DNA of 47,552 bases from Streptomyces sp. MH60 (GCF_002939385.1 NZ_MULI01000058.1:1-47552), one strand, 5' to 3'; shown: positions 7,977 to 16,123, numbered from the stretch's first letter. Translations and numbers: made by a program. The notes: generated by a model from the letters alone, not told the origin.

Positions 7977-8755
7977 CCCCCTCCCCCTCCCCGCATCTCC
8001 TCGACGGTCAGGTCGCCCTGGTCACCGGCGCGGGCGGCGGCATCGGCCGGGGGATCGCGCTGCGCTTCGCCGAGGAGGGCGCCGCGGTGGCGGTGCACTG
8101 CCGTACGGCGGTGGCGGCGGCTCGGGAGGTCGCGGAACGCATCCGCGACCGTGGCGGACGCGCCACCGTCCTGCGCGCCGACCTCACCGACGAGGACGCC
8201 TGCCGACGCGTGGTGGAGGAAGCCGCCGACTGGGGCGGCGGACGGCTCACCGCGCTGGTCAACAACGCGGGCGTGCAGCCGTTGCGGGAACTGCCCGGCA
8301 TGACGGCGGCCGAGTGGCGGGCGGTGGTGGACACCAACCTCACCGGTGTCTTCGCGTGCACGCAGGCCGCGGCCGACGTCATGCGGGCCCAGGACGGCGG
8401 CGGCTCGGTCACCCACATCGCCTCCATCGAGGCGGGCGCACCGGCTCCCGCGCACGCGCACTACAGCGCCTCCAAGGCGGCGGTCGTGATGCACGCCCGG
8501 TCGGCGGCGCTGGAGTACGGCCCGTGGGGCGTCCGGGTGAACTCCGTCTCCCCCGGCCTCGTCGACCGTGCGGGACTCGCCGAGTCCTGGCCGGAGGGCG
8601 TACGGCGATGGCTGCGGGCGGTGCCGACGGGACGGCTCGGGCGCCCGGAGGACGTGGGCGACGCGTGCGTGTTCCTCGCCTCCCGGCTGGCGTCCTGGGT
8701 GACCGGCCACGACCTGGTGGTGGACGGCGGGGTGACGGCACGCCCGTCGTGGTGA
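7973..8755 (+). CDS. SDR-family oxidoreductase (FabG-like)
   Basis: 260 residues of a classical SDR. TGAGGGIGRG at about 19-28 binds the cofactor, NNAG lies near 90, the catalytic Ser is in the HIASIEAG strand and the catalytic YSASK follows. The C-terminus DLVVDGGVTARPSW is typical of FabG-like enzymes. ATG overlaps the cupin stop by 4 bp. It is the last gene of the iron-box operon. A reductive or oxidative step on the same substrate as the acylase and acetyltransferase is plausible, but the substrate is unknown. No clear terminator hairpin follows; a low-complexity GC tract begins about 180 bp downstream. Confidence 0.92.
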   Translation: MTPSPSPHLLDGQVALVTGAGGGIGRGIALRFAEEGAAVAVHCRTAVAAAREVAERIRDRGGRATVLRADLTDEDACRRVVEEAADWGGGRLTALVNNAGVQPLRELPGMTAAEWRAVVDTNLTGVFACTQAAADVMRAQDGGGSVTHIASIEAGAPAPAHAHYSASKAAVVMHARSAALEYGPWGVRVNSVSPGLVDRAGLAESWPEGVRRWLRAVPTGRLGRPEDVGDACVFLASRLASWVTGHDLVVDGGVTARPSW

Positions 8756-8830
8756 GAGGCCACTGAGCGCGGCGGCCTCCGCGTCCGTACGTATCCCCGA
8801 CGCAGTGGGTCCCGACGACGGAGATGCGAC

Positions 8831-10939
8831 GTGAGGTGTGGCGACGGTACGCACGCTGGACACCCGGGACGAGCGAAGGGAGCGGACCGGACACAACCCC
8901 GGGACCACGGAGGCCGCGGAACCCCGAGTGCTCCCCGGGACCGCCGGGACCGCCGGGACCGCCAGGCCGACGGGGCAAGCCGGGACACGCGTGATCGCCC
9001 GGACCGCTGGGGCCGCTGGGACGGCCGGGTAGACCGGGACCGCTGGGACCCCCGGGACCACCGGGCTGGCTGGGACGCCCGGGATTGCCCAGCCCCCCGA
9101 AACCGCCCGGACTGCCAGGTCGGCCGGGACCGCCGGGGCCGCCGGGGAGTTCGGCGGCTGGTGGTGTTGGGTGCCGTGCTGGGTCTGCTCCTCCTGGGTG
9201 GCGCCGGGTCCGCGTCCGCGCACGCCGCCCTCAGCTCCACCGACCCCGGGGACGGAGCCGTCCTCCAGCGGGCCCCCGGCCGCGTCACCCTGACCTTCAG
9301 CGAGTCCGTCGGCCTGCGCGACGACTCCTTCCGCGTCCTGGACCCGAGCGGTCACCGCGTCCGCACCGGGGCGGCCGGGCCCGCGGACGGACGGGCCGAC
9401 ACGGCCCGGGTCGCGCTGCCGGGCGAGCTGGGGGAGGGCACCTACACCGTGGCCTGGCGGGTGGTGTCCGCCGACAGCCACCCCGTCTCCGGCGCCTTCA
9501 CCTTCTCCGTGGGCAAGCCGTCGCAGACGTCCGCCGCCGTGGACCCGGGCCCCACCGAGGACCCGCTGACCGCGACCCTCCACAAGCTCGCCCGCTACCT
9601 CGCCTACCTCGCCGCCGTCCTCCTCATCGGCACCGCCGCCTTCGTCGCCCTGTGCCGCCCGCCGGACCCGGCCCCGCTGCGCCGCCCGCTGGCGGCGGGC
9701 TGGTGGACCGTGCTGGCGGCCACCGTCGCCCTGCTGGTGCTGCGCGCCCCGTACGAGGCGGGGACGGGCCCGTCCTCGGCCCTGGACGCCGGCGCGCTCG
9801 CCGACACCCTCACCGCGCGCCCCGGCGTGCTGCTGCTGACCAGGCTGGCGCTGCTGGCCCCGGTCGCGCTGTTCCTCGTCCGGGTCTCCCGCACCGACCC
9901 GCACCGGCGGCACGGACACCTCGTCATCGCCGGGGGCAGTGCCCTGGCCGTCGGCCTCGCCCTGACCTGGGCCGCCGCGGAACACGCGTCCGCCGGTATC
10001 CAGGTGCCGCTCGCGATGACGTCCTTCACCCTGCACCTGCTCGCCACCGCCGTCTGGCTCGGCGGCCTCACCGCCCTGGTCCTCACCCTGCGCTCCACCG
10101 CGGACGCCGCCACCGTCGCCCGCTTCTCCCGCGTCGCCTTCGCCTCCGTGACCGTCCTGGTGGCCACGGGCGTCTACCAGTCCTGGCGCGGCCTCGGCTC
10201 CTGGGAGGCGCTCACCGGGACGGCGTACGGCAGGCTGCTGCTGGTCAAGGTGCTTCTGGTGGCCGTGCTGCTGGCCGCGGCGGCGGTGTCCCGGAGGTGG
10301 ACGACGGCGCTGGTGACGGCGTCGGTCGCCGTACCGGAGCCCGACCGGGCGGACCTGCGGGTACCGCAACCAGCGGGCGGCCCGCCGCCGGAGGCGCCGG
10401 CACCGTCGCCCCCCGGTACCGAGACCGGCGCCGACCCCGGTGCCGATTCCCTCCTCCGCCGAGGTCTGCGCCGTTCCGTCCTGGCCGAGGCCGTCGTCGC
10501 CGCCGCGGTGCTGGCGGTCACCACCGTGCTGACCGCCACCCTGCCCGGCCGCGCGGCGGACGAGGCGGCCGGGGCGGCCGTACCGGCGGGCGGTGTGCTG
10601 CCCGCGTCCGTCACCACGATCCCGTTCGAGACCGGCACGGCCGGCCGCGGCACGGTCCAGATCACCCTGGACCCCGGCCGCACCGGCGACAACGCGGTGC
10701 AGGCCGTCGTCTTCGGCCCCGACGGCAGCCTGGCCGCCGTACCCGAACTGCGCCTCTCCTTCACCCTCCCGGACAAGGACGTCGGCCCCCTGGAAGCGGA
10801 CCTGGTCGACCGGGGCGGCTACTGGAGCGCCAACACCCTCACGCTGCCCCTGCCCGGCGTGTGGACGATGAAGGCGACGGTCCGGGTGTCGGAGACCGAC
10901 CAGGTGAGCGAGACCCGACGGATACGCATCGTGTCCTGA
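8831..10939 (+). CDS. CopC-CopD copper transport/resistance fusion protein
   Basis: The certain part begins with a signal peptide (VRRLVVLGAVLGLLLLGGAG, cleavage after SASA). Mature CopC starts with His131, the copper ligand, in HAALSSTDPGDGAVL. CopC (131-225) is followed by a CopD membrane domain with about eight helices (250-500) and, after another membrane segment (about 560), a C-terminal FixH/YtkA-like beta domain to residue 702. Role: periplasmic-side copper binding and copper uptake or tolerance. The start is unclear: GTG 8831 has GGAG 7 nt upstream but adds a hydrophilic, Arg/Asp-rich 105-residue extension from repeat DNA. No other in-frame start before the signal peptide is visible except GTG near 9161, which would remove the n-region. 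Confidence 0.88.
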   Translation: MRCGDGTHAGHPGRAKGADRTQPRDHGGRGTPSAPRDRRDRRDRQADGASRDTRDRPDRWGRWDGRVDRDRWDPRDHRAGWDARDCPAPRNRPDCQVGRDRRGRRGVRRLVVLGAVLGLLLLGGAGSASAHAALSSTDPGDGAVLQRAPGRVTLTFSESVGLRDDSFRVLDPSGHRVRTGAAGPADGRADTARVALPGELGEGTYTVAWRVVSADSHPVSGAFTFSVGKPSQTSAAVDPGPTEDPLTATLHKLARYLAYLAAVLLIGTAAFVALCRPPDPAPLRRPLAAGWWTVLAATVALLVLRAPYEAGTGPSSALDAGALADTLTARPGVLLLTRLALLAPVALFLVRVSRTDPHRRHGHLVIAGGSALAVGLALTWAAAEHASAGIQVPLAMTSFTLHLLATAVWLGGLTALVLTLRSTADAATVARFSRVAFASVTVLVATGVYQSWRGLGSWEALTGTAYGRLLLVKVLLVAVLLAAAAVSRRWTTALVTASVAVPEPDRADLRVPQPAGGPPPEAPAPSPPGTETGADPGADSLLRRGLRRSVLAEAVVAAAVLAVTTVLTATLPGRAADEAAGAAVPAGGVLPASVTTIPFETGTAGRGTVQITLDPGRTGDNAVQAVVFGPDGSLAAVPELRLSFTLPDKDVGPLEADLVDRGGYWSANTLTLPLPGVWTMKATVRVSETDQVSETRRIRIVS
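8934..9154 (+). repeat. collagen-like GGGACCGCC-type low-complexity tract
   Basis: Imperfect 9-bp periodicity (ccgggaccg) runs for about 220 bp. One frame reads Gly-X-Y triplets (PGPPGPPGPPG, then RPGRPGPLGPPGPPG) and is broken by a TGA at 8992-8994. An ATG-started frame 8824-8994 would encode 56 residues ending in this repeat. The frame of the downstream CopC-CopD gene crosses the same tract as an Arg/Asp-rich stretch. Confidence 0.7.
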
Positions 10940-10984
10940 GCCGCACGGGCGCCGCGGACGCCACCGCCGTCGCGGGCACTGCCG

Positions 10985-11015
10985 GTGCTACGGGTGCTAC
11001 GGGTGCTACGGGTGC
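10985..11015. repeat. three 9-bp tandem copies (gtgctacgg)
   Basis: Units at 10985-10993, 10994-11002 and 11003-11011, plus a partial fourth. The repeat includes the stop codon of the minus-strand dehydrogenase gene (11006-11008). Confidence 0.75.
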
Positions 11016-12139
11016 AGGATCACCTTCGTGTAGCCCTCGATCCGCTTGTCGAACTTGTCGTAGCCGGACGGAGCCTGGTCCAGGGGCAGTTCGTGGGAGA
11101 CGACGAAGCTCGGCTGCGCCCTGCCCTCGATGATCATGTCTCGCAGAGAGCGGTTGTAGCGCTTGACGTTGCACTGCCCGGTCCCGACCCGCAGCCCCTT
11201 CTCGAAGAGCTTGCCGATCGCGACGAGGAGCATCCCCTGCTTGGCCTGCTCGTCCGGACCGCCCGGGTCGGCCGGGACGTAGAGCCCGGGAACGCCCAGG
11301 GCACCGGTGGGCCGGACCGTGTTGACGAGCGAGTTCAGAACGGTCGCCGGTTCCTCTTCACCGGTTCCGCCCGCCGTGGCCTGGTAGCCGACGGCGTCCA
11401 CGCCCTTGTCCGTGCCGGCGCCGTCGGTCTGCTCCTTGATCTGCTCGACCGGGTCGCCCGCGGAGAAGTCGACGGGCACCGCGCCGATCTCCTCGGCCTT
11501 CCGCAGCCGCTCCGGGACGCGGTCGACGACGAACACCTTCCTCGCGCCGCGCAGCAGCGCCGAGTAAGCCGCCATGAGCCCGACGGGCCCGGCGCCGTAC
11601 ACCGCGACGCTCTCGCCGGGACGAACGCCGGCGAGTTCACAGCCGTGGTAACCGGTGGGGAAGATGTCGGCGAGCAGGATGAAGTCGGTCTCGTGCGCGT
11701 CTCCCGCGGGCAGCTTCAGGCAGTTGAAGTCGGCGTACGGGACGCGCAGGTACTCGGCCTGGCCGCCCTGCCAGGGCCCCATGGACACATACCCGTACGC
11801 GCCGCCCGCGAAGCCGGGATTGACGGTGGTGCAGTACCCCGTGTAGCCCTCGGCGCAGTTGGTGCAGAAGCCGCAGGCGACGTTGAAGGGCATGACCACG
11901 CGGTCACCCTCCTTCAGGCCCGTGACGCCTGGCCCGACCTGATCGACGATCCCCATGTTCTCGTGACCGAAGACGATGCCCGGCTCGGCTGCGGTGCGCC
12001 CCTCGTACATGTGCAGGTCCGAGCCGCAGATCGCGGTCGACGTGACACGCACGATCACGTCGTTCGGATGCTGGATGCCCGGCTTCTCGACGTCTTCGAC
12101 CGCGACGGTGAACGGTCCCTTGTAGACGACAGCCCTCAT
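11006..12139 (-). CDS. zinc-dependent dehydrogenase, glutathione-independent formaldehyde dehydrogenase type
   Basis: 377 residues of the medium-chain dehydrogenase family. Catalytic zinc ligands are Cys39 (ICGSD) and His59-Glu60 (GHE). The structural zinc set is Cys89, Cys92, Cys95 and Cys103. The Rossmann motif is GAGPVGL. The extended C-terminal half (VNTVRPTGALGVPGLYVP and KQGMLLVAIGKLFEKGLRVGTGQCNVKRYN) matches the FdhA group, which oxidises formaldehyde or other aldehydes with tightly bound NAD and no glutathione. ATG 12139 has GGAGG 8 bp upstream. It stands alone, divergent from a 63-residue gene. Activity on formaldehyde is inferred from family. Confidence 0.92.
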   Translation of the reverse strand: MRAVVYKGPFTVAVEDVEKPGIQHPNDVIVRVTSTAICGSDLHMYEGRTAAEPGIVFGHENMGIVDQVGPGVTGLKEGDRVVMPFNVACGFCTNCAEGYTGYCTTVNPGFAGGAYGYVSMGPWQGGQAEYLRVPYADFNCLKLPAGDAHETDFILLADIFPTGYHGCELAGVRPGESVAVYGAGPVGLMAAYSALLRGARKVFVVDRVPERLRKAEEIGAVPVDFSAGDPVEQIKEQTDGAGTDKGVDAVGYQATAGGTGEEEPATVLNSLVNTVRPTGALGVPGLYVPADPGGPDEQAKQGMLLVAIGKLFEKGLRVGTGQCNVKRYNRSLRDMIIEGRAQPSFVVSHELPLDQAPSGYDKFDKRIEGYTKVILHP

Positions 12140-12279
12140 GGTCGTGACCTCCGTTCGCGCGCGGATTTCCGTGACCCATCTCTCATGGTTCTCCGGTCGA
12201 CGAGACGGGGCAAGTCGGTAATCTCGGGAATCTCGGGCGAACGAGACGCCCGCCGCACACCGCGAAAGGAGGCCGGAGG

Positions 12280-12471
12280 GTGTCAGCGCAACGACTGGGA
12301 ACCCTGCTGGTTCCCGTGCCGGGCCTGTCCGGTACCACTTACCCGCCCGGCACGACGGTGACCGTCCGTGGTCGCGGCGCCACCGTCGACGCCTTCGTCA
12401 ACGGTGACTGGCTTCCGCTGTCGTGGTGGGAGTTCTCCGACGGACTCCGCGAGGACATCGCCGGCCGCTAG
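12280..12471 (+). CDS. small hypothetical protein (63 aa)
   Basis: GTG 12280 is preceded by AAAGGAGG, a strong ribosome binding site, which is the main reason to accept the gene. The protein (VSAQRLGTLLVPVPGLSG ... VNGDWLPLSWWEFSDGLRED) has no signal peptide or membrane segment. The C-terminal half is rich in Trp, Asp and Glu. I do not recognise the family. It is divergent from the dehydrogenase and convergent with the aquaporin gene, with 18 bp between stops. Confidence 0.65.
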   Translation: MSAQRLGTLLVPVPGLSGTTYPPGTTVTVRGRGATVDAFVNGDWLPLSWWEFSDGLREDIAGR

Positions 12472-12489
12472 TGGGCCGGGACTCCTCGG

Positions 12490-13380
12490 TCAGGAGGGCT
12501 CCTCGGTGGCCGGTCCCTCCTCGCGCTCGGTCAGCCTGGCCTTGAGCACCGGGCTGACGAGCAGGTCGTACACGAGGACCCCGACGACACCGCCGATGAG
12601 CGGGCCGACGATGGGAATCCACCAGTAGCCGCTGAACCAGTCGAAGGAGCCGGGCAGGGCGATGGCGCCCCATCCTTCGAAGAAGGTGAACAGGCGGGGG
12701 CCGAAGTCGCGGGCCGGATTGATCGCGTACCCGGCGTTGGTGCCGAAGGTGAGACCGATCGCGACGACGACGAGTCCGATGAGGAACGGGTGGAGGTTGG
12801 ACATCGGAGCCGTGTTGCGGGTGTCGATGAGCGCGCAGATCAACAGCAGCAGGATCCCGGTGCCCACGATCTGGTCGAGCAGGGGACCCCACCAGGAGTC
12901 TCCGAAGTACTCGGCGGGGAACGTGGCGAAGATCGAGTACGTGCTCAGCGAGGTCTCCCGCGTCTCGCCCGCCTTGGTGATGGCCGCGTCGATCGCCCAC
13001 CGGTAGCAGGCGTACACGAGCGCGGCGGCGACGAAGGCGCCCACTACCTGCGCGAGCCAGTACGGCAGGACCTTGCGCCACGGGAAGTCCCGCCGGACCG
13101 CGAACCCCAGGGTCACCGCGGGATTGAGATGCGCTCCGCTGATGCCGCCGGCGACGTAGACGCCGAACACGACGGCCAGGCCCCATCCCCACGAGATGAT
13201 GAGCCAGTTGGCGGGCCCGAAGTCCGCGGTCTGCCGCCCCGAGCCGGGCAGCCCGGCGACCGCGACGGCCACCGAGCCGACGCCGAACAGGATCAGGACG
13301 AACGTCCCCAGGAACTCGGCGCACATCTCACCGCCGAGGCCCTTTCGATAACCGCGTCGATGAACAATGCGTTCGGCCAC
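12490..13380 (-). CDS. MIP-family channel, glycerol-facilitator (GlpF) type
   Basis: 296 residues with six membrane helices and the two pore half-helices: HLNPAVT (NPA 86-88) and AINPARDFGPR (NPARD 221-225). The Asp after NPAR is the mark of aquaglyceroporins rather than strict water channels. GTG 13380 follows AAGGAGG. No glycerol kinase or GlpD gene is adjacent, in contrast to the gyl operon. A stretch of 246 bp upstream up to the DUF308 gene holds no gene that I can support. Role: facilitated diffusion of glycerol or small neutral solutes. Confidence 0.93.
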   Translation of the reverse strand: MAERIVHRRGYRKGLGGEMCAEFLGTFVLILFGVGSVAVAVAGLPGSGRQTADFGPANWLIISWGWGLAVVFGVYVAGGISGAHLNPAVTLGFAVRRDFPWRKVLPYWLAQVVGAFVAAALVYACYRWAIDAAITKAGETRETSLSTYSIFATFPAEYFGDSWWGPLLDQIVGTGILLLLICALIDTRNTAPMSNLHPFLIGLVVVAIGLTFGTNAGYAINPARDFGPRLFTFFEGWGAIALPGSFDWFSGYWWIPIVGPLIGGVVGVLVYDLLVSPVLKARLTEREEGPATEEPS

Positions 13381-13627
13381 CGGCCCTCCTTCATTGGAAC
13401 GGAACAGACCAATCCGCTCATACCCGGAAAAAGGCCGCCCGGATGCTCAACCGGGTGACTGCACCTGATGGCACGCGATATTCCCCCTCTATGGAGCAAC
13501 GCCGCGCAGAAGCCCGGGCTCGCTCGGCACCCGTCTCCTCGCCGGGTGCCGAGGGAACGCCGGATCGCGTCAGCCCCGTGGCCCAACCCGGGTGGCAGCC
13601 GTGGCCCGCCTGCTCGCAGCATGGAGC

Positions 13628-14314
13628 ATGACCGAACCACCTAGCGGGTCCCCCGGCGGGACGCCGTACGACGACCGCGGGGTGCACGCCCGGCACGGGA
13701 CGGCGCACGGACCGGGTGCGGGGCGGCAGGAGTCCGAGCCCGAGCCGGCCTTCGAGGGGCCGCTGCACCTGCTGTCCCGCGCCGCCTGGCAGACCGTGCT
13801 GTTCACCGGTGTCGCCTCGCTGGTCCTGGGCGTCCTGGTCCTGGTCTGGCCGGGCGCCTCGCTGCTCGCCGCCGGCGTGCTCTTCGGCCTCTACCTCGTC
13901 ATCAGCGGCGTCCTCCAACTGGCCGCCGCCTTCGGCACGCACCGGCGGACCTCGCTGCGGGTGCTGGCCTTCATCAGCGGCGCGGTGTCGATCCTGCTGG
14001 GCCTGTTCTGCTTCCGCGGCCCTTTGCAGTCGGTGCTGCTGCTCGCGCTCTGGATCGGCATCGGCTGGCTGTTCCGCGGCGTCACCCAGATCGTGGCCGC
14101 CGCGCACGACCCTGCGATGCCCGCCCGCGGCTGGCAGATCTTCCTCGGTGCCGTCACCGTCGTCGCCGGCATCGTCCTGATCGACTCGCCGGTCGAGTCG
14201 GCCACCGTCCTGATGCTGGTCGGCGGGTGGTGGCTGGTCGTCGTCGGCGTCGTGGAGATCGTCACGGCGGTGCGGCTGCGGGGGCGGGCGCGTCAGGTCC
14301 CGCGCGCCCTGTGA
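13628..14314 (+). CDS. DUF308/HdeD-family membrane protein
   Basis: 228 residues. The first 45 residues are polar and Gly/Pro/Glu-rich (cytoplasmic). Six hydrophobic helices follow in three hairpin-like pairs, the HdeD/DUF308 layout (LFTGVASLVLGVLVLVWPG, AGVLFGLYLVISGVLQLAAAF, VLAFISGAVSILLGLFCF, LLALWIGIGWLFRGVTQI, and two more). Function is unknown in actinomycetes; HdeD is linked to acid resistance in enteric bacteria. ATG 13628 follows GGAG closely. It is a monocistronic gene. Confidence 0.87.
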   Translation: MTEPPSGSPGGTPYDDRGVHARHGTAHGPGAGRQESEPEPAFEGPLHLLSRAAWQTVLFTGVASLVLGVLVLVWPGASLLAAGVLFGLYLVISGVLQLAAAFGTHRRTSLRVLAFISGAVSILLGLFCFRGPLQSVLLLALWIGIGWLFRGVTQIVAAAHDPAMPARGWQIFLGAVTVVAGIVLIDSPVESATVLMLVGGWWLVVVGVVEIVTAVRLRGRARQVPRAL

Positions 14315-14395
14315 ACGGCGCCCGCCCTACGCCGAGCGGGCGGTTCTCGTCCCCGGCGCGATGGGCGGCGTACGGCGGGCGGGGACACGACTGAG

Positions 14396-14719
14396 ATGAG
14401 ACCCGCCCCGCACGCCGCCGCCCGCCGTGGCGCCTGTCTGCGGGCCCTGGTGCTGCTGCTCGCCCTGATCGTGCCCTGCACGCACGTGACGGTGCGGGCG
14501 GCACCGGTCACGGTGGTGGCCGAAGCGGGCGGGTCGGCGGGGGAGTACGACCATCTCGACTCCGCCGTGCGCGTCGTGGGCCGTACCGGCCGGCGCGCCC
14601 CCGTGGTGCGGCCGGTCCCGCCGTCCTTCGTGGCGGACCCGCCCCTTCGGTTCGACGCTCGTTCCGAACGGGCCGCAGCCCCTCCCCGCGGCCCGCGCTC
14701 CGTCGTTCTGCGCTGCTGA
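14396..14719 (+). CDS. putative small secreted protein (107 aa)
   Basis: An N-terminal signal peptide is visible: AARRGACLRALVLLLALIVP followed by a possible Ala-X-Ala cleavage area. The rest is Pro/Arg/Val-rich with no recognised domain and ends in LRC. There is no strong ribosome binding site before ATG 14396. It is kept because of the signal peptide and its position in an otherwise empty 480-bp stretch between accepted genes. Confidence 0.5.
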   Translation: MRPAPHAAARRGACLRALVLLLALIVPCTHVTVRAAPVTVVAEAGGSAGEYDHLDSAVRVVGRTGRRAPVVRPVPPSFVADPPLRFDARSERAAAPPRGPRSVVLRC

Positions 14720-14796
14720 CCGCGCCGGACCGGCCCCCGTGCCGGTCCCCCGCGGACAGGGACGAACACGTGACGCACCAGGAACGAGGAATCACC

Positions 14797-14931
14797 ATGC
14801 CCCACGACCCCTACGCCGTCCTGCGCGCCCTCCTGCGCGCCGAGGCCGCCCGCCGTACGCCCAAGCCCGGTTCCGCGCCCCGGGAGGCCGAGGAACGGCG
14901 GCTCCCGGTGCGGGAACGGAGGCGTGGCTGA
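14797..14931 (+). CDS. small hypothetical protein (44 aa)
   Basis: The ATG at 14797 has GAGGAA upstream at good spacing. The reading frame MPHDPYAVLRALLRAEAART-like continues to TGA 14929-14931. The protein is basic and probably helical, with charged Arg/Glu repeats at the C-terminus. I recall similar short Streptomyces proteins but cannot verify that. It lies 77 bp after the putative secreted protein. Confidence 0.55.
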   Translation: MPHDPYAVLRALLRAEAARRTPKPGSAPREAEERRLPVRERRRG

Positions 14932-15064
14932 CGGGAGCATCCGGGCGGCGGGGGCGGGCACGCCCCGTCCCCGCCGTCGGCGGAGTGCCGATTGATCCGG
15001 TTTACGGCGTCTTTTCCGGCGCCGCACTCCGGCGCCATGGCTGCGCCCGCAACGTCCGGGCCGG

Positions 15065-15070
15065 TAGGCT
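15065..15070 (+). promoter_or_regulatory. -10 hexamer TAGGCT, leaderless start of VapB-like gene
   Basis: TAGGCT followed by 6 nt and then GTG 15077, with no Shine-Dalgarno. Transcription should begin at or next to the start codon. Confidence 0.55.
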
Positions 15071-15076
15071 TTCCGT

Positions 15077-15373
15077 GTGATCTTCAAGCGCATCGGAAAC
15101 GGCCGGCCGTACCCCGACCACGGCCGGGAAAGCACCCGGCAGTGGGCGGACGTCGCGCCGCGCCCGGTCCGCCTCGATCAGCTCGTGACGACCAAGGGCC
15201 AGCTCGACCTGGAGACGCTCCTGGCCGAGGACTCCACCTTCTACGGCGACCTCTTCGCGCACGTGGTGAAGTGGCAGGGCGACCTGTATCTGGAGGACGG
15301 TCTGCACCGGGCGGTGCGGGCCGCGCTGCAGCAGCGTCAGGTGCTGCACGCCCGGGTCCTCGAACTCGGCTGA
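15077..15373 (+). CDS. VapB-like antitoxin-family orphan protein (98 aa)
   Basis: 98 residues: MIFKRIGNGRPYPDHGRES, then QWADVAPRPVRLDQLVTTKG, then LDLETLLAEDSTFYGDLFAH. The protein is highly conserved in Streptomyces in my memory and is often labelled a type II toxin-antitoxin VapB-family antitoxin. No PIN-domain VapC gene is present on either side: upstream is the 44-residue gene and downstream a LytR_C protein. No AbrB or ribbon-helix-helix DNA-binding motif is obvious, so the label may be misleading. GTG 15077 is fixed by the leaderless promoter. Confidence 0.8.
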   Translation: MIFKRIGNGRPYPDHGRESTRQWADVAPRPVRLDQLVTTKGQLDLETLLAEDSTFYGDLFAHVVKWQGDLYLEDGLHRAVRAALQQRQVLHARVLELG

Positions 15374-15449
15374 CGGGCGCCGACGGGCCTCCGCTTGACC
15401 CTTTCGGGTTGCGTTGCGCCGAACCGCGGAACGTCGACTGATCATCTAA

Positions 15450-15478
15450 TAGGCATCACCGCTCCGGCGCACTACGCT
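15450..15478 (+). promoter_or_regulatory. promoter of the LytR_C gene, leaderless type
   Basis: TAGGCA (15450-15455), 17-bp spacer, TACGCT (15473-15478), 6 nt, then ATG 15485. No ribosome binding site is present. Confidence 0.6.
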
Positions 15479-15484
15479 GCGCCC

Positions 15485-16123
15485 ATGAGCATGCTGACTC
15501 CTCCCGGCATGGGTGGCCAGTACAAGATCACGGGGGACAAGTACCCGCGGATGCGCCCGGCCCGCCGCCGTGGCCGCGTCGCGTTCGTCGCCGTCGCCTG
15601 TGTCACCGTTCTCGGAGTGCTGGGCTGGGGCACGCTGCAGCTCATCGACGTCTTCACCGGCGGCGACAAGGCCTCGGCGGCCGGTGCCGCGGGCTGTGTC
15701 ACCACCGCGCGGGCGAGCGCCTCGCCGGCTGCCGCGGTGCTGCCGAAGCCCGGCCAGGTCACCGTCAACGTACTCAACGCGACGACCCGCGGTGGCCTGG
15801 CGCAGAAGACCGCGGACGAGCTGAAGAAGCGCGGCTTCCGCGTGGGCGACGTGAGCAACGCGCCCAAGGAGTACGACAAGAAGGTCACCGGCACGGGGCT
15901 CCTGCTCGGGCCGGCCGCCTCCCTGAAGGGTGCGCTCCCCGTGCTCGGCACGCAGCTGCCCGGCGCCGAGCACCGCGCCGACGCGGCCCGCAAGGGCGCC
16001 GCCGTCGACCTCATCATCGGCAACGGCTTCAAGGGGCTGGCGAACCGCGCGGACGCCGACACGGCGCTGGCCAAGCTGACCGCGCCGCGGTCGACGCCCG
16101 CCGCGGAGAAGAAGAGCTGCTGA
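15485..16123 (+). CDS. membrane protein with LytR C-terminal domain
   Basis: 212 residues. A short basic cytoplasmic start (MRPARRRGR) precedes one membrane helix (VAFVAVACVTVLGVLGWGTL, about residues 33-53). An Ala/Ser linker leads to the LytR_C domain (about 95-205: VTVNVLNATTRGGLAQKTADELKKRGF ... APKEYDKKVTGTGLLLG). The domain is the extracytoplasmic accessory module of LCP-type enzymes, here without the LCP catalytic domain. It probably acts in envelope assembly. The C-terminus ends KKSC. It is convergent with upp, with 16 bp between stops and no hairpin. Confidence 0.9.
   Translation: MSMLTPPGMGGQYKITGDKYPRMRPARRRGRVAFVAVACVTVLGVLGWGTLQLIDVFTGGDKASAAGAAGCVTTARASASPAAAVLPKPGQVTVNVLNATTRGGLAQKTADELKKRGFRVGDVSNAPKEYDKKVTGTGLLLGPAASLKGALPVLGTQLPGAEHRADAARKGAAVDLIIGNGFKGLANRADADTALAKLTAPRSTPAAEKKSC

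Noticed and set aside
7931..10369. An 812-residue minus-strand frame opposite the SDR and CopC-CopD genes
   Set aside because: The composition is repeat-like and it is antisense to well-supported genes.
13443..13631. A 62-residue plus-strand frame between the aquaporin and DUF308 genes
   Set aside because: No ribosome binding site, no recognisable sequence, and it overlaps the start of the DUF308 gene.
14739..15080. A 113-residue frame downstream of the secreted protein gene
   Set aside because: No ribosome binding site; another frame in the same place has a good one and a compact 44-residue product.
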